The translations under genes and the position numbers were made by a program. From Streptomyces sparsogenes (GTDB lineage Bacteria > Actinomycetota > Actinomycetes > Streptomycetales > Streptomycetaceae), in NCBI RefSeq assembly GCF_001704635.1, contig NZ_MAXF01000130.1:62001-126000 (forward strand): a DNA stretch of 64,000 bases, in the 5' to 3' direction. The number at the start of each line of letters is the position of its first letter. Positions within the stretch are counted from its first letter, which is position 1. This document shows, in pieces, positions 10,220-17,857 of this stretch. Under the pieces are notes generated by a model that saw only the letters and a list, made by a program, of their open reading frames with translations, was not told where the DNA came from and did not search any database.

Positions 10220-11475
10220 CCGTACGCCGCGCGCAGCCGCCGCACGCGGGGGACCAGGGCCGCCCGGCCCGGCGCGTGCGCCGGGAGGGCCGCCAGCAGG
10301 GCCTCGGCCGCCTCCAGGTCCTCCTCGCCCCACGGCGCCCGGGTCCACCAGCGCAGCAACTCCACCTCGCCGCGGGCCAGTACGGCGCGCCGCATGTCGT
10401 CCTCCAGGATCCCGCGCATCCGGCACACCCCGGGCGCCTCCGACAGCGGCAGCAGGGGCCCGGCGTACGCGCGCGCCGCCGCCTGCGTGTTCCCGGCCGC
10501 CAACTCCCGCGCCACCTCCGCCACATCGGCCCCCACCGGCGCGCACAGCCGGTAGGGGCGCGAGCCCAGCAGCGGCCCCACCAGGCGCCGCAGCCGCGAC
10601 AGCTCCGCGCGCAGGGTGACCGGGGAGCGCCGGTCGGCCCGCTCCCCGTACAGCTCCAGGGCCAGCCGGTCGCCGCTCAGGCCCTCCGGGTGGGCGGCCA
10701 GCAGCACCATGATCTCGCTGTGCCGCGGCCCGAGCCGCAGCCGCCGCCCGCCGGTCAGCAGCAGCGCCTCGTCGCGCCCCAGCGCCACCAGGCGCGTCCG
10801 CGGGACCGTCGCGCGCGGCGCCTCGGCCGCCAGCTGGGCCTCGGCGGCCCGGGCGGTCGCCTGGACCAGGGCCAGGGTGTGCGGGGCCGCCAGGTGGTCG
10901 CCGCCGGTGATGTCCACCGCGCCCAGCAGCCGCCCGGTGTGCGGGTCGTGCACCGGGGCGGCGGCGCAGGTCCAGGGCTGCACCGTGCGGTTGTAGTGCT
11001 CGGCGGCGAAGATCTGCACCGCGTGGTCGAGGGTGAGCGCCGTGCCCGGCGCGTTGGTGCCCACGTGCCGCTCGTCCCAGCGCGCCCCCGCCACGAAGTT
11101 CATCCGCTCGGCCCGGTGCCGCACCCCCGCGTGCCCCTCCACCCACAGCATGCGGCCCTGCTCGTCGCAGACCGCCAGCAGATGCGCCCCGTCGTGGGCG
11201 ATACCGCCCAGCAGCTCGCGGAACAGCGGCATCACCCGGGCCAGCGGGTGCTCGGCGCGGTACGCCTCCAGCTCGGCGTCCGCCAGGTCGATCGGCGCCA
11301 GGCGTTCCTGGGCCACCCGCGCCCGGGCCGAGCGCCGCCAGGACTCCGCCACCACCGGGCGGACGGCCGGCGAGACCGCCCCCTCGGTCAGAAACGCCTC
11401 ATGGGCGCGGCGCACCGCGCGGACGCGCTCCGCCGGATCCGCGTCCGACGCCATCGCCAGCCAGGGATTGGCCAA
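10204..11475 (-). CDS. GAF-domain transcription regulator (AcoR-like N-terminus, no AAA+ domain)
   Basis: A 423-residue protein. Residues 20-220 match the N-terminal sensor part of AcoR-type activators: SWRRSARARV, AYRAEHPLARVMPLFREL, LLAVCDEQGRMLW, WDERHVGTNAPGTAL and YNRTVQPWTCAAAPVHDPHTG (GAF domain). Instead of the sigma-54 AAA+ domain, the C-terminal half has a winged-helix-like region (LGPRHSEIMVLLAAHPEGLSGDRLALELYG). Such proteins adjoin aldehyde dehydrogenase genes in actinomycetes and probably sense an alcohol or aldehyde. The start is uncertain: TTG 11475 has GAGG six bases upstream, and ATG 11454 is an alternative. Its 3' end lies in a tandem repeat. Confidence 0.8.
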   Translation of the reverse strand: MANPWLAMASDADPAERVRAVRRAHEAFLTEGAVSPAVRPVVAESWRRSARARVAQERLAPIDLADAELEAYRAEHPLARVMPLFRELLGGIAHDGAHLLAVCDEQGRMLWVEGHAGVRHRAERMNFVAGARWDERHVGTNAPGTALTLDHAVQIFAAEHYNRTVQPWTCAAAPVHDPHTGRLLGAVDITGGDHLAAPHTLALVQATARAAEAQLAAEAPRATVPRTRLVALGRDEALLLTGGRRLRLGPRHSEIMVLLAAHPEGLSGDRLALELYGERADRRSPVTLRAELSRLRRLVGPLLGSRPYRLCAPVGADVAEVARELAAGNTQAAARAYAGPLLPLSEAPGVCRMRGILEDDMRRAVLARGEVELLRWWTRAPWGEEDLEAAEALLAALPAHAPGRAALVPRVRRLRAAYGLGPL

Positions 11476-11681
11476 GGGTCCTCACTCGAGGTCACGGACG
11501 GGCAGGTCGGCGACGGGCGGCACGGTACAGCCGAGCGGCGCCGGCCGCCCCCGTTCCTCAGCCTCTCCCGCGCGCGGGCCGGCCCGCAAGAGCCGGGAGC
11601 GCCCCGCGGCACGCGCGTCTTGCTCAACTTCCGCGCCCCTGGCGGCGGCAGGCGAGACGCGGGTGCGACGATGAGGGCGTC

Positions 11682-12365
11682 ATGGAAGCGGGCCACGTAC
11701 TGCGGGCGCTGCGAGCCGCGGTGTTCGCAGCGGTCTGTGTGCTGCTCGCCGCGCTCGGACACGCCCTGATGTCCGGGGCCGCCATCCCCTGGTGGGTGAT
11801 CGCCGCCGCCGTGCCGGCCACCGGCGGGCCGGCCTGGTGCCTGGCGGGGCGCGAGCGCGGCCCGCTGGTGGTCGTCGCCGCGACCGTGGGCGCGCAGACC
11901 GCGCTCCACGTCGCGTTCACCCTCGCCCAGGGCGCCATGGCCGCTCCGGGGGCGCCCGGCGCGGCGCCGACGCACATGCCCATGACCATGCCGATGGCGG
12001 CCCACGGGTCCGGGCACGCCCACCTCATGGACCACGCCCACGCCCATCACGCCATGGCCGCGGCCCCCCTCCCCGGCGGCGAGGGCCACGGCGCGCTCGG
12101 CATGTGGTCCGCGCACCTGCTGGCCGCCCTGCTGTGCGGCATGTGGCTCTCCGGCGGGGAACAGGCCGCGTTCCGGCTGCTGCGGGCCCTGGCGGCCGGG
12201 CTGTTCGCGCCCCTGCTGACCCTGCTGTACGGCCCGCCGCACGTGCCCGGGCGGCCCCGCGTCCGCGCCGCCCGCCACGGCGGCTGTCAGCGGCTGCGGC
12301 GGCTGCTGCTCGCGCACGTCATCGCCACCCGTGGTCCGCCGCCCGGGGCCGCCGCCGTCCGCTGA
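11682..12365 (+). CDS. Membrane protein with a Met/His-rich periplasm-facing loop
   Basis: A 227-residue membrane protein I cannot assign to a named family. It has hydrophobic segments near residues 10-32, 36-55, 62-85, 140-160 and 165-185. Between the third and fourth lies a loop very rich in Met and His (HMPMTMPMAAHGSGHAHLMD and onward to HAHAHHAMAA), a composition typical of copper- or nickel-binding regions. The C-terminus is basic. ATG 11682 has GAGGG five bases upstream. It is divergent from the GAF regulator and precedes the ECF sigma locus. Metal binding is inference from composition. Confidence 0.7.
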   Translation: MEAGHVLRALRAAVFAAVCVLLAALGHALMSGAAIPWWVIAAAVPATGGPAWCLAGRERGPLVVVAATVGAQTALHVAFTLAQGAMAAPGAPGAAPTHMPMTMPMAAHGSGHAHLMDHAHAHHAMAAAPLPGGEGHGALGMWSAHLLAALLCGMWLSGGEQAAFRLLRALAAGLFAPLLTLLYGPPHVPGRPRVRAARHGGCQRLRRLLLAHVIATRGPPPGAAAVR

Positions 12366-12600
12366 CGGACGGCGGCCTCCAGGCCCACCACGACACCGGA
12401 CGGCCCGACGGCCGCCCGGACCCCAGGAAGGACCGCAGGCGATGACCCCTGCCCGCACACCGGCCGCTGCGCCACGACGGCGCCCGGCCCGATGGCCCGT
12501 ATCCCCACCGCGCGTCTCCCGGCGGCGCGCGGGAAGGCCCCCCGTGTCCCGACCGCCCGTATCCCCGCCGCCCGGGTGCGGCCACCCCGGCTCCCGGCTC

Positions 12601-12798
12601 TCACGGTCCGCCGTGACCGGCGGCCTCGCCGTCGAGACGGGCCGCGAGCTCCCGCAGCCGCCGGGCCCGCTCACCCCAGCGGCGGCACTCCGGGCACTCC
12701 AGCAGATGGGCGTCGAGCGCCGCGTCCGGGACCTCCGGCGGCGGCGCCTCGCCGTCGACACGGGCCGACACGGCGACCCTGAACTGAGCACAGACCAC
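12601..12798 (-). CDS. Short zinc-binding anti-sigma factor (ZAS domain)
   Basis: A 65-residue soluble protein with the zinc anti-sigma motif HLLECPECRRW (H-x3-C-x2-C) followed by a Leu/Arg-rich helix (WGERARRLRELAARLDGEAA). No membrane segment is present, as in RsrA-type cytoplasmic anti-sigmas. GTG 12798, preceded by GAGGGG, gives a compact protein. It is transcribed away from the ECF sigma gene and its start is only 46 bases from the sigma start, whereas sigma and anti-sigma genes usually share an operon. Pairing with that sigma factor is inferred from adjacency. Confidence 0.75.
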   Translation of the reverse strand: MVCAQFRVAVSARVDGEAPPPEVPDAALDAHLLECPECRRWGERARRLRELAARLDGEAAGHGGP

Positions 12799-12844
12799 CC
12801 CCTCATGGTCCCCGATGCCGCCCCCGTCGGCGCGGAGGGCCGCG

Positions 12845-13483
12845 ATGCCTGACCGCGACGACGAGACCCTGACGTCCTGGGCGCTCGCCGCCCGCGGCGG
12901 GGACCTGGAGGCCGTGGACCGCTTCGTACGCGCCACCCGGCGCGATGTGTGGCGGTACGTCCACCGGCTGAGCGACGACCCGAACGCGGCCGACGACCTC
13001 GTCCAGGAGACCTATCTGCGGGCGCTGCGCGGCCTGCCCCGCTTCCAGGGCAGATCCTCGGCGCGCACCTGGCTGCTGTCGATCGCCCGCCGGGCGGTCG
13101 TGGACCGGCTGCGCCACAACGCGGCCAGGCCGCGGCTGTCGGACACCGACGACTGGCAGACGGCGGCCGAGCGGGCCTCGCGCCGGGGGCTCCCGGACAC
13201 CGGCTTCGACGAGGGGGTGGCCCTGTCCCAGCTGCTCGCCCTGCTGCCGTACGACCGGCGCGAAGCGTTCGTCCTCACGCAGCTGCTCGGCCTGCCGTAC
13301 GCCGAGGCGGCGCTCGTCGCCGGCTGTCCCGTGGGCACGATCCGCTCCCGGGTGGCCCGCGCCCGCGAGGCGCTGATCGAGCAGCTGGCGACGGCGGAGC
13401 GGGTGGCTTCCGGTGCGGCCGAACCGGGCCGCGCGGCCCCGCCGGCCCGCGTCGCGATGCCCGAGCCGGTGGGCTCCCGCTAG
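12845..13483 (+). CDS. ECF-family RNA polymerase sigma factor
   Basis: A 212-residue group 4 sigma factor. Region 2 is seen in DDLVQETYLRALRGLPRFQGRS and region 4 in LLGLPYAEAALVAGCPVGTIRSRVARARE (helix-turn-helix). The linker between them is longer than in minimal ECFs, and a Pro/Ala tail follows region 4. ATG 12845 has GGAGGG five bases upstream. The adjacent divergent zinc anti-sigma is its likely regulator. The signal is unknown; the neighbouring Met/His-rich membrane protein hints at metal stress, which is speculation. Confidence 0.9.
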   Translation: MPDRDDETLTSWALAARGGDLEAVDRFVRATRRDVWRYVHRLSDDPNAADDLVQETYLRALRGLPRFQGRSSARTWLLSIARRAVVDRLRHNAARPRLSDTDDWQTAAERASRRGLPDTGFDEGVALSQLLALLPYDRREAFVLTQLLGLPYAEAALVAGCPVGTIRSRVARAREALIEQLATAERVASGAAEPGRAAPPARVAMPEPVGSR

Positions 13484-13513
13484 CGGGGCTCCCCGGCGCC
13501 GGGGAGCCCCGCT
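13482..13513. terminator. Bidirectional terminator between ECF sigma and chitinase genes
   Basis: AGCGGGGCTCCCCGGC and its exact inverse form a perfect 32-base dyad that begins inside the sigma stop codon (TAG 13481-13483). The genes converge here, so it can serve both. Confidence 0.85.
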
Positions 13514-13602
13514 CGGCCGGGGACGCGCCGGCCGGGGACGTGCTCCAGGACGAGCGCCGCCGCGTCGTCCTGGAGCCGCCCCTTGGTGTGGGCGTCGAGG
13601 TC

Positions 13603-14889
13603 TCAGTTGATGGACTTGATCAGCTCACCGTTCGACGTGTCGCCGCTCAGCTCCCAGAAGAAGGTGCCGCCGAGGCCCTGCTGCTGCTTGTAGGCCATCT
13701 TCCCGGCGATGGTGGACGGGGTGTCGTAGCTCCACCACTGGCTGCCGCACTTCGCGTACGCCGTCCCCGCGACCGTGCCGGTCGCCGGGCAGGAGTTCTT
13801 GAGCACCTTGTAGTCCTCGAAGCCAGCCTCGTACGTGCCGGGGGCCGGGCCGGTCGCCGTCCCGCCCGGGGCGCTCTGGGTGACCCCGGTCCAGCCGCGG
13901 CCGTAGAAGCCGATGCCCAGCAGCAGCTTCGAGGCCGGGATGCCGAGGCCCTTGAGCTTGCTGATCGCGGCGTCGGTGTTGAAGCCCTGCGTGGGGATGC
14001 CGCTGTAGGAGGTGAGCGGGGAGTGCGGGGCGGTCGGGCCCTGGGCCGCCCACGCGCCGAAGAAGTCGTAGGTCATCGGGTTGTACCAGTCGACGTACTG
14101 CGCGGCGCCGGCGTAGTCGGCGGCGTCTATCTTGCCGCCGGAGGACGCGTCCGCGGTGATCGCGGCCGTCACCAGGTTGCCGCTGCCGAACTTGGCGCGC
14201 AGGGCGGCCATCAGGTTCTTGAAGGCGGCCCGGCCGCTGCTGTCGCAGGTGAGGCCGCAGGCGTTGGGGTACTCCCAGTCGATGTCGATCCCGTCGAAGA
14301 CATCGGCCCAGCGCGGGTCCTCGACCAGGTTGTAGCAGGACTGGGCGAAGGCGGCGGGGTTCCTGGCGGCCTCGGCGAACCCGGAGGACCAGGTCCAGCC
14401 GCCGAAGGACCACAGCACCTTCAGGTTCGGGTGCAGCTTCTTGAGCTTGCGCAGCTGGTTGAAGTTGCCGCGCAGCGCGCCCGCGTCCCAGGTGTCGGCG
14501 ACGCCGTCCACGCTGCTCGCCGCGTCGTAGGCCTTGTCGTAGTCGGCGTAGGCGTCACCGATGGCGCACTTTCCGCCGGTGACGTTGCCGAAGGCGTAGT
14601 TGATGTGGGTGAGCTTGGCGGCGGATCCGGAGGTCTGGATGTTCTTGACGTGGTAGTTGCGCTGGTAGATGCCCCATTCGGTGAAGTAGCCGACCACCTT
14701 GTTGCCCGCGGCGGCCTTCGTGCCCGCCGTCGGACCGGCCTTCGCCTCCGGCGTGGTGCCGGCCTTCGCGGCCTTCAGTCCGGGTTCCCCGGCGGCGGCC
14801 GGGCCGGCGAGCATCGTGGCGGCCAGTACCGCCGTACACAGCGCCGCGAGGGCGGCGAGCAGTCCGCGGATTCCGCGAGGTCTGCGCAT
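13603..14889 (-). CDS. Secreted GH18 chitinase
   Basis: A 428-residue exported chitinase that hydrolyses beta-1,4-GlcNAc polymers outside the cell. It has a signal peptide (MRRPRGIRGLLAALAALCTAVL, cleavage near AGPAAAG), a short Lys/Ala linker, and a GH18 barrel from about residue 65. The catalytic motif is DGIDIDWEYP, with the acid Glu near residue 204, and SFGGW and YNPMTYDF support the family. No separate chitin-binding domain is visible. ATG 14889 has GGAGGAG five bases upstream. The promoter carries the direct repeats described for Streptomyces chitinases, so induction by chitin and control by DasR-type repression are expected. Confidence 0.95.
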   Translation of the reverse strand: MRRPRGIRGLLAALAALCTAVLAATMLAGPAAAGEPGLKAAKAGTTPEAKAGPTAGTKAAAGNKVVGYFTEWGIYQRNYHVKNIQTSGSAAKLTHINYAFGNVTGGKCAIGDAYADYDKAYDAASSVDGVADTWDAGALRGNFNQLRKLKKLHPNLKVLWSFGGWTWSSGFAEAARNPAAFAQSCYNLVEDPRWADVFDGIDIDWEYPNACGLTCDSSGRAAFKNLMAALRAKFGSGNLVTAAITADASSGGKIDAADYAGAAQYVDWYNPMTYDFFGAWAAQGPTAPHSPLTSYSGIPTQGFNTDAAISKLKGLGIPASKLLLGIGFYGRGWTGVTQSAPGGTATGPAPGTYEAGFEDYKVLKNSCPATGTVAGTAYAKCGSQWWSYDTPSTIAGKMAYKQQQGLGGTFFWELSGDTSNGELIKSIN

Positions 14890-14976
14890 GGATTCTCCTC
14901 CGTGGGGGTGAGGGGAAGTGGTGCTGTTGACGACCCGCCCATGACTTGACATGAACGCGTAGGGCGCGGTGGGAGC

Positions 14977-15018
14977 ACCGTAGAAGGACTAGACCAGAGC
15001 GGTCAATGGTTTGGACCA
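14977..15018 (-). promoter_or_regulatory. Chitinase promoter with two 12-bp direct repeats
   Basis: Read on the minus strand, TTGACC (15001-15006) and TACGGT (14977-14982) are separated by 18 bases. Two copies of the 12-bp motif known from Streptomyces chitinase promoters (consensus TGGTCTAGACCT) flank the -35 box: TGGTCCAAACCA (15007-15018) and TGGTCTAGTCCT (14985-14996). The half-sites resemble DasR operators. Confidence 0.8.
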
Positions 15019-15231
15019 ATTTGCTCACCGCTCGACGAACTCGGTTGAAGATCCACCAATCGGTGACGCGGGGCCCCGGATCGGGCATACTCCAACCGCC
15101 ACGGCGCAGGTCACGCCCCGTTCGCGACCCGACGGAGCGGCCCCGGCCGCCCGGCAGCACGCACCCCGGCGGCGCCGCCACACCCCCGGCGCCGCGCCGC
15201 CGCAGCGCCCGACAGGGAGAGGAGCGCCGTC

Positions 15232-16404
15232 ATGACCGACCACGGACCGCAGCCGGTGGAGCGGGAACTGCCCACCGAAGAGGCCCGGGATCTGATCTCG
15301 CTGGTCCGCGAGGTGATCGAGCGGGAGATCAGGCCGCACGCGGCCGAGGAGGAGGCCGCCGGACGCTTCCCGCGCGAGCTGTTCACCCTGCTGTCGCGAT
15401 CCGGGCTGCTGGGGCTGGTGTACCCCGAGGAGTACGGCGGCGGGGAGCAGCCGTACGAGGTCTACCTTCAGGTGCTCGAGGAGCTGGCCGCGGCCCGGCT
15501 CACCGTGGGCCTCGGCGTCAGCGTGCACACCCTCGCCTGCCACGCGCTCGCCCACTACGGCACCAAGGAGCAGATCGCCGAGCACCTGCCCGCCATGCTG
15601 GGCGGCGGGCTGCTGGGCGCCTACTGCCTGTCCGAGCCCTCGTCCGGCTCCGACGCGGCCGGGCTCACCACCCGCGCCACCCGCGAGGGCGACACCTGGA
15701 CCCTGGACGGCACCAAGGCCTGGATCACCCACGGCGGCATCGCCGACTTCTACACCGTCATGGCGCGCAGCGGATCCGACCGCACCCGGGGCATCACCGC
15801 CTACCTCGTCCCCGGCGACGCCCCCGGGCTCTCCGCCGCCACGCCCGAGCGCAAGATGGGCTTGAAGGGCTCGCCCACCGCCCAGATCCACCTCGAAGGC
15901 GTCCGGGTGCCCGACGCGCGCCGCGTCGGCGAGGAGGGCCAGGGCTTCGCCATAGCGCTGTCCGCCCTGGACGCGGGCCGCCTCGGCATCGCGGCCTGCG
16001 CGATCGGCGTCGCCCAGGCGGCGCTGGACGAGGCGCTCGCCTACACCACCGAGCGGCGGCAGTTCGGCCGGCCCGTGGCGGACTTCCAGGGGCTGCGCTT
16101 CATGCTCGCCGACATGGCCACCCGGATCGAGGCCGGACGCGCCCTCTACCTCGCGGCCGCGCGGCTGCGCGACGCGGGCAGGCCGTTCTCCAAGCAGGCG
16201 GCGATGGCCAAGCTGTTCTGCACCGACACCGCCATGCAGGTCACCACGGACGCCGTCCAACTGCTGGGCGGCTACGGCTACACCGCGGACTTCCCGGCCG
16301 AGCGCTACATGCGGGAGGCCAAGGTGCTGCAGATCGTGGAGGGCACCAACCAGATCCAGCGCGTGGTGATCGCCCGCCATCTCGCGGGGCCGGAGAGCGG
16401 CTGA
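15232..16404 (+). CDS. Acyl-CoA dehydrogenase
   Basis: A 390-residue FAD flavoenzyme that introduces the alpha-beta double bond in acyl-CoA during fatty acid or branched-chain amino acid breakdown. Motifs: CLSEPSSGSDAAGL and WITHGG in the FAD-binding middle domain, ERRQFGRPVADFQGLRFMLADM in the C-terminal helical domain, LGGYGYTADFPAERYMREAK, and IVEGTNQIQRVVIAR, where the catalytic Glu usually sits. Length is normal. ATG 15232 has GAGAGGAG seven bases upstream. Acyl specificity cannot be read. It is divergent from the chitinase gene and has no obvious operon partner. Confidence 0.93.
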   Translation: MTDHGPQPVERELPTEEARDLISLVREVIEREIRPHAAEEEAAGRFPRELFTLLSRSGLLGLVYPEEYGGGEQPYEVYLQVLEELAAARLTVGLGVSVHTLACHALAHYGTKEQIAEHLPAMLGGGLLGAYCLSEPSSGSDAAGLTTRATREGDTWTLDGTKAWITHGGIADFYTVMARSGSDRTRGITAYLVPGDAPGLSAATPERKMGLKGSPTAQIHLEGVRVPDARRVGEEGQGFAIALSALDAGRLGIAACAIGVAQAALDEALAYTTERRQFGRPVADFQGLRFMLADMATRIEAGRALYLAAARLRDAGRPFSKQAAMAKLFCTDTAMQVTTDAVQLLGGYGYTADFPAERYMREAKVLQIVEGTNQIQRVVIARHLAGPESG

Positions 16405-16508
16405 GGCGGCGCGGTGGGGAAGTGAGGCTCACGCCAGTGGGGGCGCGGCGCGCCGGGCCCCCTCGGTGAGCGGCTGACTCGCGGGCCTGGATTCCCGGGC
16501 CCGGGACC

Positions 16509-16901
16509 TCAGGCCCGGGACTCCTGGGCCCGGGACGACGGCCGACGGCGGCGCAGGCCGGGCATCCGGATCGGCTGCGACCCGGGGCCGCCGATGTGCG
16601 AGAACGGCTGCATCCGCCAGTCCAGCGTCTCCGGCAGCGTCAGCAGGAGCGCCGCGTCCTGCTCCGACGCGTCCAGCGACGCGTCGGCGGCGGAGGCGTC
16701 CGCCACCCCCCGCCCGGTGCCGGGGCAGACCGTGAGTCCGAACGGGTTCCACGGGGACGGGCACAGCGCGTGCTCGGGAAGCACGTCCTCGTCCGCCAGC
16801 AGGGCGATCGGACGAGCGCAGTCCGGGCAGATGACCCGGAAGATCTCGTAGGTCTCGTCCGTATCGTTGTCGCCTTCGTCGAGGCGCTCCAAATAGGGCA
16901 T
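16509..16901 (-). CDS. Conserved hypothetical protein with a Cys-pair zinc-ribbon-like segment
   Basis: A 130-residue protein of unknown function. The N-terminal half (MPYLERLDEGDNDTDETYEI then FRVICPDCARPIALLADEDV) holds a CPDC pair, followed by ALCPSPWNPFGLTVCPGTG, a second Cys pair, so a structural zinc site is plausible. The C-terminal half is less ordered, ends in a basic Arg/Ser tail, and its DNA contains three GGGCCCGGGAC-like repeats. ATG 16901 is chosen because GAGGGGGAAACTC precedes it; a longer reading to 16994 lacks support. It appears to be a Streptomyces-type conserved protein. Confidence 0.7.
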   Translation of the reverse strand: MPYLERLDEGDNDTDETYEIFRVICPDCARPIALLADEDVLPEHALCPSPWNPFGLTVCPGTGRGVADASAADASLDASEQDAALLLTLPETLDWRMQPFSHIGGPGSQPIRMPGLRRRRPSSRAQESRA

Positions 16902-17143
16902 GAGTTTCCCCCTCGGAATGGGACGGCCGGGCTCGTCGGCCTCGGCCTGGCCAGGCTCGTCGGCCTCGACCACAGCAAGCATTTCCCGCGGCACTACGCG
17001 GGTAATCGCGGCACTCCCCGGGACCCCGGCGAATGTATGTGGCGTTCGTCACATGCCCGGTGCAGATGCTGCGAACATGGGTGTATGTCCCTGGCTGGTT
17101 CACAGCGGGCGGCCGACTGGGCCGGACCGTCCTCGACACCATA

Positions 17144-17305
17144 AGACCCTCCGGTAGTAGGGAGCGCGGGTGAAGGAGCGGGTCGAGGGCCGAGTCTGGG
17201 CGTGCCGCGTGAGGAGAGCGCAGCGGCGCTGCGTGCGACGAGCGCGGTGCGGTCAGGCGAGAGCCATCGGCACGCGACGCCGCGAGCCCTGCTGCCGGAG
17301 GGTCT
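17144..17305. repeat. Long imperfect palindrome (element 2) in the 16902-17318 gap
   Basis: Terminal inverted repeats of 19 bases (17144-17162 and 17287-17305, two mismatches) bracket 124 bases that contain further partial dyads, such as GGCGTGCCG/CGGCACGC. It ends six bases before AAGGTGAG, the ribosome binding site of the Lrp gene. The remainder of the gap (16902-17143) has no convincing gene and presumably holds the promoter of the minus-strand zinc-ribbon gene. Confidence 0.65.
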
Positions 17306-17318
17306 AAGGTGAGCGGCT

Positions 17319-17759
17319 GTGGAGGAGCTGGACAGACAGATCGTGGAACTGCTCGTCAAGGACGGGCGGATGAGCTACACCGACCTGGGCAAGGCCACCG
17401 GCCTGTCCACCTCGGCGGTGCACCAGCGCGTGCGCCGGCTCGAACAGCGGGGCGTCATCCGCGGCTACGCGGCCGTCGTGGACCCGGAGGCCGTCGGCCT
17501 GCCCCTCACCGCGTTCATCTCCGTCAAACCCTTCGACCCCAGCGCGCCCGACGACATCGCCGAACGGCTGGCCGACGTGCCCGAGATCGAGGCGTGCCAC
17601 AGCGTGGCGGGGGACGAGAACTACATCCTCAAGGTGCGCGTCGCCACGCCGCTGGAGCTGGAGAACCTGCTCAGCCGGATCCGCTCGCTGGCCGGGGTCT
17701 CCACCCGCACCACCGTCGTGCTCTCCACGCCGTACGAGGCCCGCCCGCCCCGGGTCTGA
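17319..17759 (+). CDS. Lrp/AsnC-family transcription regulator
   Basis: A 146-residue regulator. The N-terminal winged helix-turn-helix (MEELDRQIVELLVKDGRMSY, then LSTSAVHQRVRRLEQRGVIRGY) is followed by the alpha-beta RAM domain (PLTAFISVKPF, VPEIEACHSVAGDENYILKVRV) that binds amino acids and oligomerises. GTG 17319 follows AAGGTGAGCGGCT. Directly upstream is a long palindromic element. Downstream, 98 bases away, is an amidohydrolase gene on the same strand; co-regulation is possible but not shown. Confidence 0.93.
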   Translation: MEELDRQIVELLVKDGRMSYTDLGKATGLSTSAVHQRVRRLEQRGVIRGYAAVVDPEAVGLPLTAFISVKPFDPSAPDDIAERLADVPEIEACHSVAGDENYILKVRVATPLELENLLSRIRSLAGVSTRTTVVLSTPYEARPPRV

Positions 17760-17857
17760 GCGCGCCGCGCACCCCCTTGTGCGGGCCGGCCGCGCGGAAG
17801 GGCGAGACTGAGGGGCGTACCGAACGCCCGATCCCGAACCCCGCGAGGCAGCCCGCC

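Noticed and set aside
12442..12600. Reading frame after AGGAAGG and ATG 12442, downstream of the Met/His-rich membrane protein gene
   Set aside because: Third codon positions are not GC-biased, the translation is a Pro/Arg repeat without similarity to any protein I know, and the frame runs into the sigma gene; the region looks like low-complexity DNA.
16405..16508. GGGCCCGGGAC repeats as a terminator of the acyl-CoA dehydrogenase gene
   Set aside because: The copies are mostly inside the 3' end of the neighbouring minus-strand gene, and no single stable stem stands out.
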